From Cercospora beticola (Eukaryota > Ascomycota > Dothideomycetes > Mycosphaerellales > Mycosphaerellaceae), in the NCBI RefSeq assembly GCF_033473495.1, contig NC_088935.1, positions 3,720,001 through 3,784,000 on the forward strand: a stretch of 64,000 nt of DNA. The letters run 5' to 3'. Below, in pieces: positions 9,670 through 20,044 of the stretch (positions are counted from its first letter, which is position 1; the number at the start of each line of letters is the position of its first letter). The notes below the pieces were generated by a model. That model saw nothing but the letters and a program-made list of their open reading frames with translations. It did not search any database and was not told the DNA's origin. A program made the position numbers and the translations under genes.

Positions 9670-12384
9670 ATGTTCGCCAATGCGCTCAAATCGTTTTCCT
9701 CCAACATCGCCAGCAACTACTCCATTGCTCCTCAGCCGTCTGCTTCTGCCGGTGTATGGAAGATTTACGATGCAAAATCCAAGCGGACAGGCAAGGCTGC
9801 CTCGATATTCGTCTTCGACAGAAAGAGCTTGGAGGCGCCGGGCGGCAACAGCGCTCTCGGAGGGCGCAGTGGAGGTGTATCGCTGAAGCGCGCTCATGAG
9901 GAGGTGCTTGAATCATTGAAGAAGGAGGCCAGCAGTCTTGCTCGCTTACGACATCCGTCCATCTTGGAGCTCGCGGAGCCCGTGGAAGAGACGAGTCGCG
10001 GGGGCCTGCAATTCGTTTCGGAGCCAGTCGTCAGTAGTCTGGCAGGTCTGCTGGAAGAGAAGGAACAAAGTTCTTCGAGGTCCAGTGGCCGCGTCAGTCG
10101 CTATGTCGTCGACGAGTCTGATGGCAGCGGGCGGCGGAAGGAATTCGAAATCGATGAGCTGGAGATCCAAAAGGGCCTTCTCCAGCTGGCCAAGGGCCTT
10201 GAATTCCTGCATGAGAGCGCTGGCCTGGTCCACGCCAACCTCACGCCCGCAGCGGTCATCGTCAATGCGAAGGGAGACTGGAAGATCTCCGGTCTGGCAT
10301 TCTGTAGCCCTCACGAGAGCAGCCAGTCTGCTTCAGCGGTACAACCTATCAGCCTACACGAGGTCCTGAACCACGACCCTAGACTGCCGCGTAGCGTGCA
10401 ACTGAACATTGACTACACTTCGCCCGATTTTGTCTTGGACAATTCCTTGACTTCTTCAGCTGACATGTTCAGCTTGGGTCTTCTGATCATTGCACTCTAC
10501 AATAACCCGCATAGCTCACCAATCAGCACGGGCTCGTCGTTGTCAGCGTATAAGCGCATATTTTCGAGCTCATCATCAGTGCCTTCGCAGCACAACAATT
10601 TCCTGGTGCCTGCTTCTCACCCACTTCCGCCGAAACTGGCCTCCGAGCTGTTACCACGGCTTATCACGCGACGGCCTGCTCAAAGACTGACAGCCAAGGC
10701 CTTTCAAGAAGCAAGCTATTTTCAAAATGTGCTCGTGGACACCATACGCTTTCTTGATGCCCTGCCAGGCAAAACACAAAACGAAAAAGTCGCTTTCATG
10801 CGTGGGCTGCCAAAGATCATGCCTCAATTTCCAAAGAACGTTCTCGAGAAGAAAGTGCTTCCCGCGCTGCTCGAGGAGATGAAAGACAGAGATCTGCTGG
10901 CATTGATTCTGTCCAATTTGCTGGCGATGACCAAAGAGATGCCTAATGGAAAGAGAGCTTTCACAGATCAGGTTGTACCGAAATTGCGGGAAGTTTTTTT
11001 GACCAGCAAGCCCGCTGAGAGGGACACTTCCAAAGAAGGTGCTTTGATAGTGCTGCTCGAGGCCATGGAGACGATCACTGAGAATTGCGCCGGAAAGGAA
11101 TTTCGAGATGATATTCTGCCCATCATCCTGCTCGCTCTAGACTCACCGACACATGGGCTCATTGATGCTGCGCTCAGCACATTACCATTTGTACTGCCCT
11201 GTCTCGATTTCAGTACTGTCAAGAATGAGTTGTTCCCAGTCATTGCACAGGTCTTTGCAAAGACGAGCAGTCTCCATATTAAAATTCGAGGGCTTGAGGC
11301 CTTTTCGACGCTCTGCGGTAGCTCGGAGCAAGACGACGGTGACAACGATGGACTCAACGGGATCGGCTTCGCTGACTCGAAATCCAACTCGAAGACGAAC
11401 AGTGTAATCCTCGACAAATATACCATCCAGGAGAAGATGGTACCCATGCTTCGTGGTATCAAGACAAAGGAGCCGGGCGTAATGATGGCTGCTCTCAAGG
11501 TCATGCGACACATCGGAGGTGTCGTTGATATCGAGTTCCTCGCCAAATCAGTGTTGCCGATTCTTTGGGATTGGTCACTCGGGCCATTGCTGAACCTCGA
11601 GCAATTCGCTGCTTTCATGAAGCTCATCAAGACATTGAGCAACAGGATTGAGGCAGAGCAGACTAAGAAACTCCAAGAACTGTCGAGCAGTGGCGGTCAT
11701 GCTAATGGTGGTGTTCCTTCGGCACGCGGCTCAACGCGAACCCTTGCAGCGTCAAATGGGCAGAGCAATGGCGATCATACAGATTTCGAGCAGCTCGTAT
11801 CCGGGCGCACACAGCCTGGGAATGGCAATGACTTGATGAACGATTGGAGCGCATCAGTGCCAGCACGTCCGCAGCGAAACGCATCGCAGACAAGTACCCC
11901 AACCTTCTCTTGGCAGACGAGCTCCTCAAATCCTGCCACTCAGACGTCGATGTCCTCTTTACGACCAGCGCAGATCCCTGGACGTACAGTAACACCAGAC
12001 TTGGCAGCTTTCAGCTCCCTCGTACCCTCCAGCCAATACTCTCAACCTCTGCAGCCTCAGTCGGCAAGCTCTTCGAACATGTCGTCACCAGCCCCAACAT
12101 CCAAGCCAAACTACGGAGGATCGGTGGACTGGTCCACTGCCGCCTCGCGCTCAACTCCGACATGGTCGACTCAGACTCCTTCTCTGCCCAATCACTCTAC
12201 GTCTGGCACTCGGCAGCCGAGCACCTTCTCCTTACCTCCGCCACCGACGAGTCCACAAGCGGTGCAGCCCCACTATGGCATGCCAAGCATGTCTCTCGCA
12301 CAGAAGTTGCAGCAACAGCCACAACAGCAGAAGCCACAGAATAACCAACCCAGTGGGCTGGACAAATACGAAAGCCTGATATAG
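9670..12384 (+). CDS. SCY1-family pseudokinase (SCYL2-like) with HEAT repeats
   Basis: An uninterrupted 904-residue protein of the SCY1 family, which works in clathrin-coated vesicle and endosome/Golgi traffic. The N-terminal kinase-like domain (about 1-340) begins FANALKSFSSNIASNYSI and is catalytically degenerate: the catalytic loop reads HANLTPAAVIVN without the HRD aspartate, and the DFG position reads KISGLAF. This is normal for SCY1/SCYL pseudokinases. Residues 350-660 are helical HEAT-type repeats (FMRGLPKIMPQFP, PALLEEMKDRDLLALIL). The C-terminal 240 residues are Ser/Gln/Pro-rich and disordered, with poly-Gln-like runs, as in family members that bind coat proteins. Start at 9670 agrees with the family N-terminus. 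Confidence 0.93.
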   Translation: MFANALKSFSSNIASNYSIAPQPSASAGVWKIYDAKSKRTGKAASIFVFDRKSLEAPGGNSALGGRSGGVSLKRAHEEVLESLKKEASSLARLRHPSILELAEPVEETSRGGLQFVSEPVVSSLAGLLEEKEQSSSRSSGRVSRYVVDESDGSGRRKEFEIDELEIQKGLLQLAKGLEFLHESAGLVHANLTPAAVIVNAKGDWKISGLAFCSPHESSQSASAVQPISLHEVLNHDPRLPRSVQLNIDYTSPDFVLDNSLTSSADMFSLGLLIIALYNNPHSSPISTGSSLSAYKRIFSSSSSVPSQHNNFLVPASHPLPPKLASELLPRLITRRPAQRLTAKAFQEASYFQNVLVDTIRFLDALPGKTQNEKVAFMRGLPKIMPQFPKNVLEKKVLPALLEEMKDRDLLALILSNLLAMTKEMPNGKRAFTDQVVPKLREVFLTSKPAERDTSKEGALIVLLEAMETITENCAGKEFRDDILPIILLALDSPTHGLIDAALSTLPFVLPCLDFSTVKNELFPVIAQVFAKTSSLHIKIRGLEAFSTLCGSSEQDDGDNDGLNGIGFADSKSNSKTNSVILDKYTIQEKMVPMLRGIKTKEPGVMMAALKVMRHIGGVVDIEFLAKSVLPILWDWSLGPLLNLEQFAAFMKLIKTLSNRIEAEQTKKLQELSSSGGHANGGVPSARGSTRTLAASNGQSNGDHTDFEQLVSGRTQPGNGNDLMNDWSASVPARPQRNASQTSTPTFSWQTSSSNPATQTSMSSLRPAQIPGRTVTPDLAAFSSLVPSSQYSQPLQPQSASSSNMSSPAPTSKPNYGGSVDWSTAASRSTPTWSTQTPSLPNHSTSGTRQPSTFSLPPPPTSPQAVQPHYGMPSMSLAQKLQQQPQQQKPQNNQPSGLDKYESLI

Positions 12385-13439
12385 CCCCGGAAGAACCTAC
12401 CATGGATCTACCGGTCTGGTCAACTGAATGCAGATGCAATGTTCGATGTCTCCCGGTTCCAAAGCTACGCCTCATCATCATTTCGATTGTGCGCTGGTCG
12501 TATCCGGTATTGGCCAGATGTGACGTACCAAGAGCAGATCTCAGCATGGATCGTGGAAAGCTTGTGTCCAAGATGAGCACCCATGCGTTGTTTCAGAAAT
12601 GATAAGCTTCCGGGTACGCATGTGTGAGCTTTAGCCACAGTTCGACCGGATGTTAGTTGAGACGTCGAACGCCCTCAGGTTGTAGAAGAGCAGCTCTGTT
12701 ACCAGCAGATGCGGAGAGCTATGCCCTTCCCAGCGCCGTCGCGCGCAATGGCAAATTGATGAGCGTGTGATCGAGTCAAGGTACCGCGGAGTGAGCTCCA
12801 CCCTCGCACGAAATTGACTCTCAGCAATCTAATTAGGGACCGGATTCAGAGACGTGACAGTCATGACCATTACTCCTTATGTTGTGCGAAATGGTGCTAA
12901 GCGATTCGCGGCCGACCACTTGCATTCTCCGCGGTGACGGCGCACAACATGCTTAGCTCATCAGCATAAATGTGTCAACATGCATGCTCGCAATATGTGG
13001 CACGTTTCGACATTCAAGAGAGGTAAGTAGGATCTCAACTATGTCGACTGGCCCTATGGCACACAGCACCTCGGTGGCGACTCAGTCAGTGACAAGCTTC
13101 ACGGGTGTTTGCACAACGGCCAACTCCAGACACTCGAGGTTGCTGTGATCACTGACGTTTGTTTGCAGCTTACCAAGATTCGACACGTGGTAGACCGACC
13201 GGAGCTGATGTTTGTGCTGTCTCAGCCGCCTCCGGGTTCCTTGTTGGCTTTTTGAAACCTGCCAGGCGACCGTGATCGTGTCACGTTCACACTGAAACTT
13301 ACGATTATCTTGCAACGGCGCACAGGTCGGACACGACAAGCTTCTCTGCTCTTGCAAATCTGTGTAACCTCCACAAACACCACTTCCAGTCGCTTCAAAG
13401 GTTCGCATACCACGTACGCTCACGCTCAACGATCTGGTG
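12385..13439. other. Intergenic between SCY1 and the methyltransferase
   Basis: About 1 kb without a supported gene. It contains 3' UTR of SCY1 and the 5' flank of the next gene. Confidence 0.5.
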
Positions 13440-14834
13440 ATGCAGGCGAATGGAGCACTCGATGCTCGCCATCGCCCAGAATCATGTCACGCAGACCAGC
13501 TCAAGCGGCCTCGAGGGACACGTCCTACAGAGCGCTTCCACACAGCATTGCGGTCGTATCGCGTGCTGAGAGACTTGACACCTCAACAAATACAGAACTT
13601 CATGGACTCGTATCTGATCTATTCGCTGGATTGGGCCGACGAGGGGAAGATGGTGGCGACTCTTGGCCGTGACTATGAGAATGTCGTTGGCCAGAAGCTC
13701 GCCGATTACTACTGTGTCTTGAACCATCTTTGTGCACTTGGCGAGCTGTAAGTACATTTGGAGGACATGGCGATCCGCGCTAATGAGAAACATAGTGAGA
13801 AGATGTACATACCCCCAGCAATGGATCTCGATCAGAACATCACCATGAACCAAATCCTCTACGAACGCCAAATCTGCGACGAGCTTCAACTCCCACCCAG
13901 CAACGCCCGCGTCCTCGAACTCGGCTGCGGACGCGGTCGCGTCGCAGCCCACATCTCCAGCCTCACATCCGCACAAATCACAGGCCTGAACATCGACGCC
14001 GACCAAATCGCCAGCGCCCAAGTCTTCAACACCCAACAATCTCTCCACAACACCTTCATCCGCGCCGACTTTAACTCCCTCCCTTTACCACTCGAAGACT
14101 CTTCCTTTGACGCCTTCTACCAAATCCAAGCCTTCTCCCTCGCCAAAGACCACGATGCCCTCTGCCGCGAACTCTTCCGCCTCCTCAAACCCGGCGCTCG
14201 CCTCTCCCTTCTCGATTGGGTCAGTCTGGAAGCTTACAATCCCAACGACCCTCATCATATCCAACTCATGACACGCATCAAACCTCTCATCGGAGCAGTT
14301 GGAACTCCTACCCCGGCTTCTTTGGCGACTTCGCTCGAGAAAGCGGGTTTCGTAGTACTGGATTCGAGAAACGTGTCGATTAATGGACTACAAGCTCCAC
14401 TCATCGAACGCGCTGATGGGTTTTTTCGGACGTTGAAGAGGGTTGTACTTGGGGGTGTGAAGGTTGGATTGCTGCCGGGGCATTTTCGGACTTTGTTTGA
14501 GAGGTTGACGAGGGACTGTGATGCTTTTGTGGAGGCGGATCGGGAGGGTTTGTGTACGACTAGTTGGAGGTGGTTGGCGGAGAAGCCGATGGTGCAGAGT
14601 CCAGGGCCTGTGGAGACTGATGCGGTGGGGTTGGGAGTTGTTGGGCTTGAAGTTGCTGCTGTGACGACTGGGCAAGGTGGGAAGGCTGCTGCGGTTGAGG
14701 GCAATGGAGACTCGGCGTATGCGAGTTTGAGTAGTTCGCAGGAGGCCGTGGATCGGCAGGGTGAGAAGAAAGCTGGGGTTGCGGGAACGGAGATGGTGAG
14801 TGGCGTTGCCAATGGCAAGCAAGCTGTGAGGTAA
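13440..14834 (+). CDS. Erg6-like (sterol C24-type) SAM-dependent methyltransferase
   Basis: Two exons (13440-13747 and 13796-14834) with a 48-bp intron give 448 residues. The N-terminal part resembles sterol methyltransferases. SAM motif I is VLELGCGRGRVAAH, followed by ITGLNIDADQIASA, and motif post-I is the FYQIQAFSLAKD region in the slot where Erg6 proteins have their acidic and histidine residues. The region after residue 260 (GLLPGHFRTLFERL, DAFVEADREGLCTTSWRWLAEKP) matches a sterol-methyltransferase C-terminal domain. A further 90-residue Gly/Ala/Val-rich tail is unusual. I read it as a paralogue of Erg6 rather than Erg6 itself, because sterol-binding signatures such as the aromatic YEYGWG segment are not visible. 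Coding-strand composition flips from C-rich to G-rich near 14380. Confidence 0.8.
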
Positions 14835-15389
14835 GGGTGTTGCTGGTGAGAGCATGTGGGTTGGAGAGATGCATTGTGTAAAGTTGGTATGTTTTTGCAT
14901 ACATGTATGTCATCAATAGAGCGTAATCAAAATTGATAAACACTACTGTGTTCCTTCCTTGAGTCCTGATGTCTGGCGCTGAACCTGGACATGAGATGAT
15001 TAGTGATGCGGCTCTATGGTATTTAGCCTGAGGGAACAGTCAGTCACTGACATAATCGAGTTGGCAACACTTGGAAAGAACGCTGTTGCACAGGAATATG
15101 AGGCGTGATCTGCTGTGGAGTGTGAAGCATGTTTCCGTTCAATGGATCTTCCAATTCATGATTCTGAAGCAGTACGTGACATCTTCCAGTCACAATGGAC
15201 TGTCATGATCATCGTATGCATTACGGAAGGAGTACATCTAGTTGACTGACCCTCTTTCCCTGTTCGCACCTTGTTCTACAGAGCCTGGCCATCGCAGAGG
15301 ATCAACCTCTCATTGGTGAAGGGAACGGCACCATCGCGAGTGATTCCTGATCTCTCGATGCCGCTTCTGGTTTGCTGAGTATTGGAGCA
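14835..15389. other. Intergenic, convergent 3' flanks
   Basis: Lies between the stop codons of the methyltransferase (+) and the DUF6699 gene (-). Nothing else is seen. Confidence 0.5.
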
Positions 15390-16179
15390 TTACTCTTCCT
15401 CCTCGCCCTTCTTGCCCTTCTTCTTCTTGCCGCCGCCGCCGCTGGGGGCTGATTCGCCGTGTTGCTTCTGGTGCACGATGAACTTGGTGTAGCATTCTTC
15501 CTTGTCCCACTCGAAACCTGCGAGGTAGGGCTTGTCGAGCTCGTCGTCGGCCTACATTTATGCGAGGTCAGTACATTTGCTGAGAAAGAAGAGGGTGGGC
15601 TGTTTGCTGGCCGAGGAAGTGATAGACGCACCTTCTTCTTGAATTGCTTGTGGATTGCGTCCAGCGCATCCTTGATTGTGACTCCCTTGCTGTTACGGGC
15701 AGTGACTTCGAGACCTAGTGGGAAGTGGAGGTCGATCTTCTTGATGGGTGGGTTGCAGAGGAGCTTCTTGAGGACTTCCTTGTCGTCTATTGTTGCTGGT
15801 GAGGTATTGAGCTTCCTGCGGGGCATGTCAGCTTGAGCAGGAAAGAGTGAGACATCAGCTCCGGCGATTGGTGGCGTGATGCAATGGCCAGAGCAATGTC
15901 AGACGAGATGAAATGAGGGTGTACGTACCATCCCAGCTTCTGGGTCTCTGGAGCGATCTTGAGTTCGACTCCTTCCTTCTCTGCGAACCGGTTAGCGATG
16001 CGATGCGCTGGCTGCACTCTGAATAAGGAATGCTCACCGAGATCATTGATGTTGAAGACTCCGCTCACGGTCGAGCTGGTTCTTCGGTGCTTCACCTTGG
16101 ACTCGCCGGGCGAGGCTGGGGCGGTGTCATCAACGGCGGAATCGACCTTGGACAAAGGTTCTTGCACTTCAGCGGCCAT
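15390..16179 (-). CDS. Small DUF6699-like protein with Lys-rich tail
   Basis: Four short exons (16179-16038, 15980-15929, 15815-15632, 15551-15390) splice in phase to 179 residues. The core LNTSPATIDDKEVLKKLLCNPPIKKIDLHFP followed by VTIKDALDAIHKQF has the spacing of the fungal DUF6699 domain: a short Leu/Asn-Thr-Ser start, PP/I segment, then a VT-x-DALDAIH helix. The protein ends in a Gly/Lys-rich tail and three glutamates. There is no signal peptide or membrane segment, so it is probably intracellular. Function unknown. Introns are 57, 113 and 80 bp. Exon 2 is only 52 bp, so automatic gene finders may miss it. Confidence 0.75.
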
Positions 16180-18031
16180 GTTGGTGGTGTGTGAAGGGAG
16201 GTGCTAGAGAGTAGCGGGAGCAATTGGTTCAGAGGCAGTGATGAGAGTCAGGAACGGTGGGATGTGTTGTGAAAGGAGGAAGAGAGCTTGCGCTGGAGAG
16301 TCGAGGTATTAGCTGACTGGAGAGCGGGGTCCTGGTTGATGAAACACAGCATGTGACCTCGCTGGCCGTGATCCAGATGGACCACTGCCCTCGCCGCGTC
16401 GTCGTTGCCGCGCCCGCTCTCTCCATCAGCTCATACCTCACGCGTGTGACCCTGTCCTGTACCCCGCATTGCGCTAGTTAGCCCCAATGCTGCATATAAG
16501 CTCAAACCATGCCGCCTGTGCCTTGATCGTCAACAGAGCATTCAATGTTCATCCATTCCTTCTCTTGTGCTGCCTTCCATCAAAGACATCGCACCTGCTT
16601 GTCCATCTTTTCTGGTGTTGTTGCCTGTGATGGCAAGGACGAGTGAGCTGACCTGACCAGCATCACGTCACGCGCTCACGCAGCCGGAAGCCGCTACCCG
16701 CTGAATTCCGGGGCTTAGCGTGACGATCGACAGATCAATGGCGCGCTGTGTCGCGTGCACCGGATGAACAAAGCGCCCAGTCACACCATGTCTCCTGCCA
16801 CGACCCATTTCCATCAGAAATGCCTCAGCATCATCAAATGATTGCGAGAGACTGGATGCCATGCCAACCATGTCCGCTTCCTACACGACCTTGCGAGATC
16901 GCTCGAAATCGCCAAGCCGAGCAGAAGCTGCCTGAGGATGAGTTCCTAGAGAAAGAGCAAGCACGCTATGCTGGAGCTGATACTCTTGTGGATGCTGGTG
17001 ACGGCTCCGGAGACGGAACAGCCACGAGTCCATCTTCGTCACAGCTCAACCGAGCGCTTCATGCCAGTGTCAAAGGCGCCATTCGTGCCCCAGGAAGAGG
17101 AAGTTGCCAGGCCAGATGCACACGCATACATGCAAGCTTGGACGAATCGGCTCAATGTCGGACGTCCTTGACCTGCTGAGGGTTGGATATTCACGTCTCT
17201 TGCGCTGCACTTGACCACTTCCCAAACACAGATGGAGAGCCATTGACCAAGCCGAAGTATCGGCAGCAGATATTGGCTGCGGCAAAACACTGCTCCAACG
17301 AGCTGCTGCGGTGGGTGACCGCATTCACTCTTTCAGTATGAATGCCGTGATGCCATCTTGAGATGCCAGACACGCGTCGCGAGCAACAGAGACAGTAAGC
17401 GGATTAAGCGCCCAGCTCTCTCCGATGTATGTGGCAGACAAGCTCCTTGATACCGGCAGGCTTTTTGCATCTCTTACGATTCTGCACATTTCGTCGCGAG
17501 TGCGACCATTATCCAGCAGTGTTGCGATCAGTCTGAGCTTGTCATTCGATTTCGGCCAGGATTCAGTTTTACATCCTCATCTCGCCGAGATATTGCTTGT
17601 GATTTCCGTTCTTCTCATACTGACAACATACACCGACGGACTGGCCTCCGATTGCACCGACCAATCGACAACATTTGGTTCGTGGTTGGGTGAACTTGCA
17701 AAGAACGGCTTTAGAGAGGAAATACTCAAATCCTCAGTGCGCAACTTTTCTGTGTAGCGGCATCTCCGGCTAACCGAAAGCAGTTAACGGAAACTCAAAG
17801 GTGGGTGGAAGTAACATTGCAGCCGAGGATAACCGTCCGACTCAAACACGCATGGCATCTGTCAGTTGTTCATGAGGCCTGCTGCCAGCGTTGTCAAATT
17901 CGAGGTTCGGACATAATCATTTTCGTGCTGGTGAGGTGAACGCCACTTTCCATAGCTCGGCATAACTGCCATGTCTTCATTTTGTTGATCTTGAAGCTCG
18001 AACTACATTTATCTTGCGCAAGCTGGCAACC
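16180..18031. other. Long intergenic stretch with weak small ORFs
   Basis: About 1.85 kb between divergent genes. Two ATG-started frames deserve mention only: 16968-17171 (67 residues, hydrophobic start) and 17425-17757 (110 residues with one hydrophobic segment, EILLVISVLLILTT). Neither has a recognisable domain or splice partners, so I do not call them genes. A CCGAGG hexamer lies at 17823-17828, about 200 bp before the lyase-hydratase start. Confidence 0.45.
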
Positions 18032-19897
18032 ATGATCGGACTCAGGCTAGGGCGGACTACTACATTGCGGCGACCCTGCAGTGTGAACTTCCTGAGTACT
18101 ATACGCCATGCCTCCAGTTCCGCTGTCAAGATTCTAGAAGTCGGACCGCGAGATGGACTCCAGAACATTTCAGTTCAGGTGCCCACGCCCACAAAGATTG
18201 AGCTGATCCAGAGACTCGTGGCAACTGGACTGAAGAATATCGAAGCCACATCGTTCGTGTCTCCGAAATGGGTACCTCAACTGGCCGACAGCGAGGAAGT
18301 CATGAGCAGTATTCAGCCACTTGCTGCAGAGAATTCTGTCAACTGGCAAGTCCTAGGACCAAACATTAGAGGATTCGAGCGAGCATTGCGTGCAGGCGCC
18401 AAAGAAGTTACTGTCTTCGCCTCTGCGACAGAAGCCTTCAGCAAAGCAAATCAAAACTGCAGCGTCGAAGATGCACTCCAAGCGGCGGAGAAGGTGGCTC
18501 GTCTCGCGCTCAGCAATGGTGTCGCTGTGAGAGGCGTGATATCTTGCATCTTCTCTGATCCATATTCGGGCCCTACGGATCCTTCTGCTGTAGCTCGAGT
18601 TGCGAAACGATTCGCCGATATGGGTTGCTTTGAAGTTGGGCTTGGTGACACTTTAGGTGTTGGCACGCCAGTCAAAACCCGACAGCTACTTGAGTTACTC
18701 CTAAGAAATATACCTGTCGAGCAGCTTGCAGGCCACTTCCACGATACATATGGTCAAGCTCTTGCCAATGTTATGTCGGCTTACGAAATGGGCATACGAT
18801 CATTCGATGCTGCGGTCGCAGGTCTGGGTGGATGTCCATACGCACCAGGCGCGAAGGGGAATTTGGCTACCGAGGATCTTGTCTACATGCTGGAGGAATC
18901 TGGTATCGCCACTGGCGTTGACCTCATGGAACTCTCGAAAGTTGGCGACTGGATCTCGAGCCAGCTCAAGCTTCCAAACAACAGTCGTGCAGGAGCTGCA
19001 ATCGTCAAAAAGTCTCAGATCAGTACACAAGCCACAAAACCCAAAGCACAATCAGAAACCCCCACAACAAAGCGCACATGGACAGAAATCGAAAACACAG
19101 GAGACATCAAAGTCGAACGAGCCGATTCCGCAGTCAAAATCACCTTAACCCGCCCTGCAAAAGGCAACAGCATGACACCCTCCATGCTCGCCAACCTCAC
19201 AAAACTCTACCAAAATCTTTCCAACGACCGCACAGTCTTCACAATCGCCCTCGCAGCCGAAGGCAAATTCTTCTGCACCGGCATGGATTTCAGCGGCGAC
19301 ACAGATCGTACTTCCGCCGAAGGAGACTTCTACGGAAAGGTCCGAGACCTCTTCGCAGCGATTGAAAATTCTCCTCAGACGACGATTGCGGTCGTTGATG
19401 GTCCTGCATTTGGAGGTGGAGTGGGATTGACGTTTGCGTGTGATGCGAGAATTGTTTCGAAGAAGGCGAGGTGGACGCTCAGTGAGATTAAACTTGGTTT
19501 GCAACCTGCTGTGATTTCTCGTTTCATGCCGAGGGAATGGGGGTTTTCGTTTTGTCGGGAGGCGATGCTTAGTGGGAGGGAGGTTAATCCGGAGGAACTC
19601 CAGAGGATTGGAGCTGTGCATCAGGTTGTGGAGGATTCTGCTAAATTGGATGATGTTTTGGAAGCGTATTTGGATAAGCTGCAGAATTGTGGACCAGAGT
19701 CTGGGGCGAAGATTAAGGGACTTATCAGTGCGGCGTGGAGGGATGCGGGTGGGGAGGAACAGGATAAGAAGATTGAGGAGGCGTTTTTGACGATGATGAC
19801 GCCTGGGTCGGAGGGTGAGCATGGGATTTCGCAGTTTCAGAAGAAGATTAGGAAGGTCGATTGGAGGGCTTTTTGGGCGCCGAAGGCGAAGTTGTAA
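18032..19897 (+). CDS. Fused HMG-CoA lyase / methylglutaconyl-CoA hydratase, PTS1-like end
   Basis: A single exon encodes 621 residues that fuse two enzymes. Residues 33-325 are 3-hydroxy-3-methylglutaryl-CoA lyase. Arg40-Asp41 lie in VGPRDGLQN, His235 and His237 in GHFHDTYG, and Cys268 in GLGGCPYAPGAKGN, all catalytic or metal-binding positions of the family. After a Lys/Thr/Ser-rich linker, residues 360-615 are a crotonase-fold hydratase (GKFFCTGMDF, GGGVGLTFACD, SEIKLGL with Glu485). Gly465 replaces the first catalytic Glu of classical hydratases, as I recall for bacterial LiuC-type methylglutaconyl-CoA hydratases. The two activities are consecutive steps: methylglutaconyl-CoA to HMG-CoA to acetoacetate plus acetyl-CoA. 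The N-terminus (MIGLRLGRTTTLRRP) looks mitochondrial, yet the protein ends AKL, a peroxisomal PTS1. Base skew flips inside the hydratase half. Confidence 0.93.
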   Translation: MIGLRLGRTTTLRRPCSVNFLSTIRHASSSAVKILEVGPRDGLQNISVQVPTPTKIELIQRLVATGLKNIEATSFVSPKWVPQLADSEEVMSSIQPLAAENSVNWQVLGPNIRGFERALRAGAKEVTVFASATEAFSKANQNCSVEDALQAAEKVARLALSNGVAVRGVISCIFSDPYSGPTDPSAVARVAKRFADMGCFEVGLGDTLGVGTPVKTRQLLELLLRNIPVEQLAGHFHDTYGQALANVMSAYEMGIRSFDAAVAGLGGCPYAPGAKGNLATEDLVYMLEESGIATGVDLMELSKVGDWISSQLKLPNNSRAGAAIVKKSQISTQATKPKAQSETPTTKRTWTEIENTGDIKVERADSAVKITLTRPAKGNSMTPSMLANLTKLYQNLSNDRTVFTIALAAEGKFFCTGMDFSGDTDRTSAEGDFYGKVRDLFAAIENSPQTTIAVVDGPAFGGGVGLTFACDARIVSKKARWTLSEIKLGLQPAVISRFMPREWGFSFCREAMLSGREVNPEELQRIGAVHQVVEDSAKLDDVLEAYLDKLQNCGPESGAKIKGLISAAWRDAGGEEQDKKIEEAFLTMMTPGSEGEHGISQFQKKIRKVDWRAFWAPKAKL

Positions 19898-20044
19898 ATT
19901 GAAGCATCGAACGTCAGCAGCGAAATGGACTCGGGAATCATTGTGCAAATTGCATAGTAAGTTGTGTTATCCTAGATTTACTATGAACAAGCGAGTACCT
20001 TTGCATCCTGGTGTCTTGTCTATGATCCGTCATTGGCAGTCACA

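Noticed and set aside
9670..10700. Active protein kinase
   Set aside because: The HRD aspartate and DFG motif are absent, so this is a SCY1-type pseudokinase.
13440..14834. Erg6 itself
   Set aside because: Motif I and C-terminal domain fit, but the aromatic sterol-binding signatures of Erg6 are not visible and there is a long extra tail; called Erg6-like only.
16748..17757. Possible small genes before the lyase-hydratase
   Set aside because: Short, featureless or with only one hydrophobic stretch; reported as a stretch, not genes.
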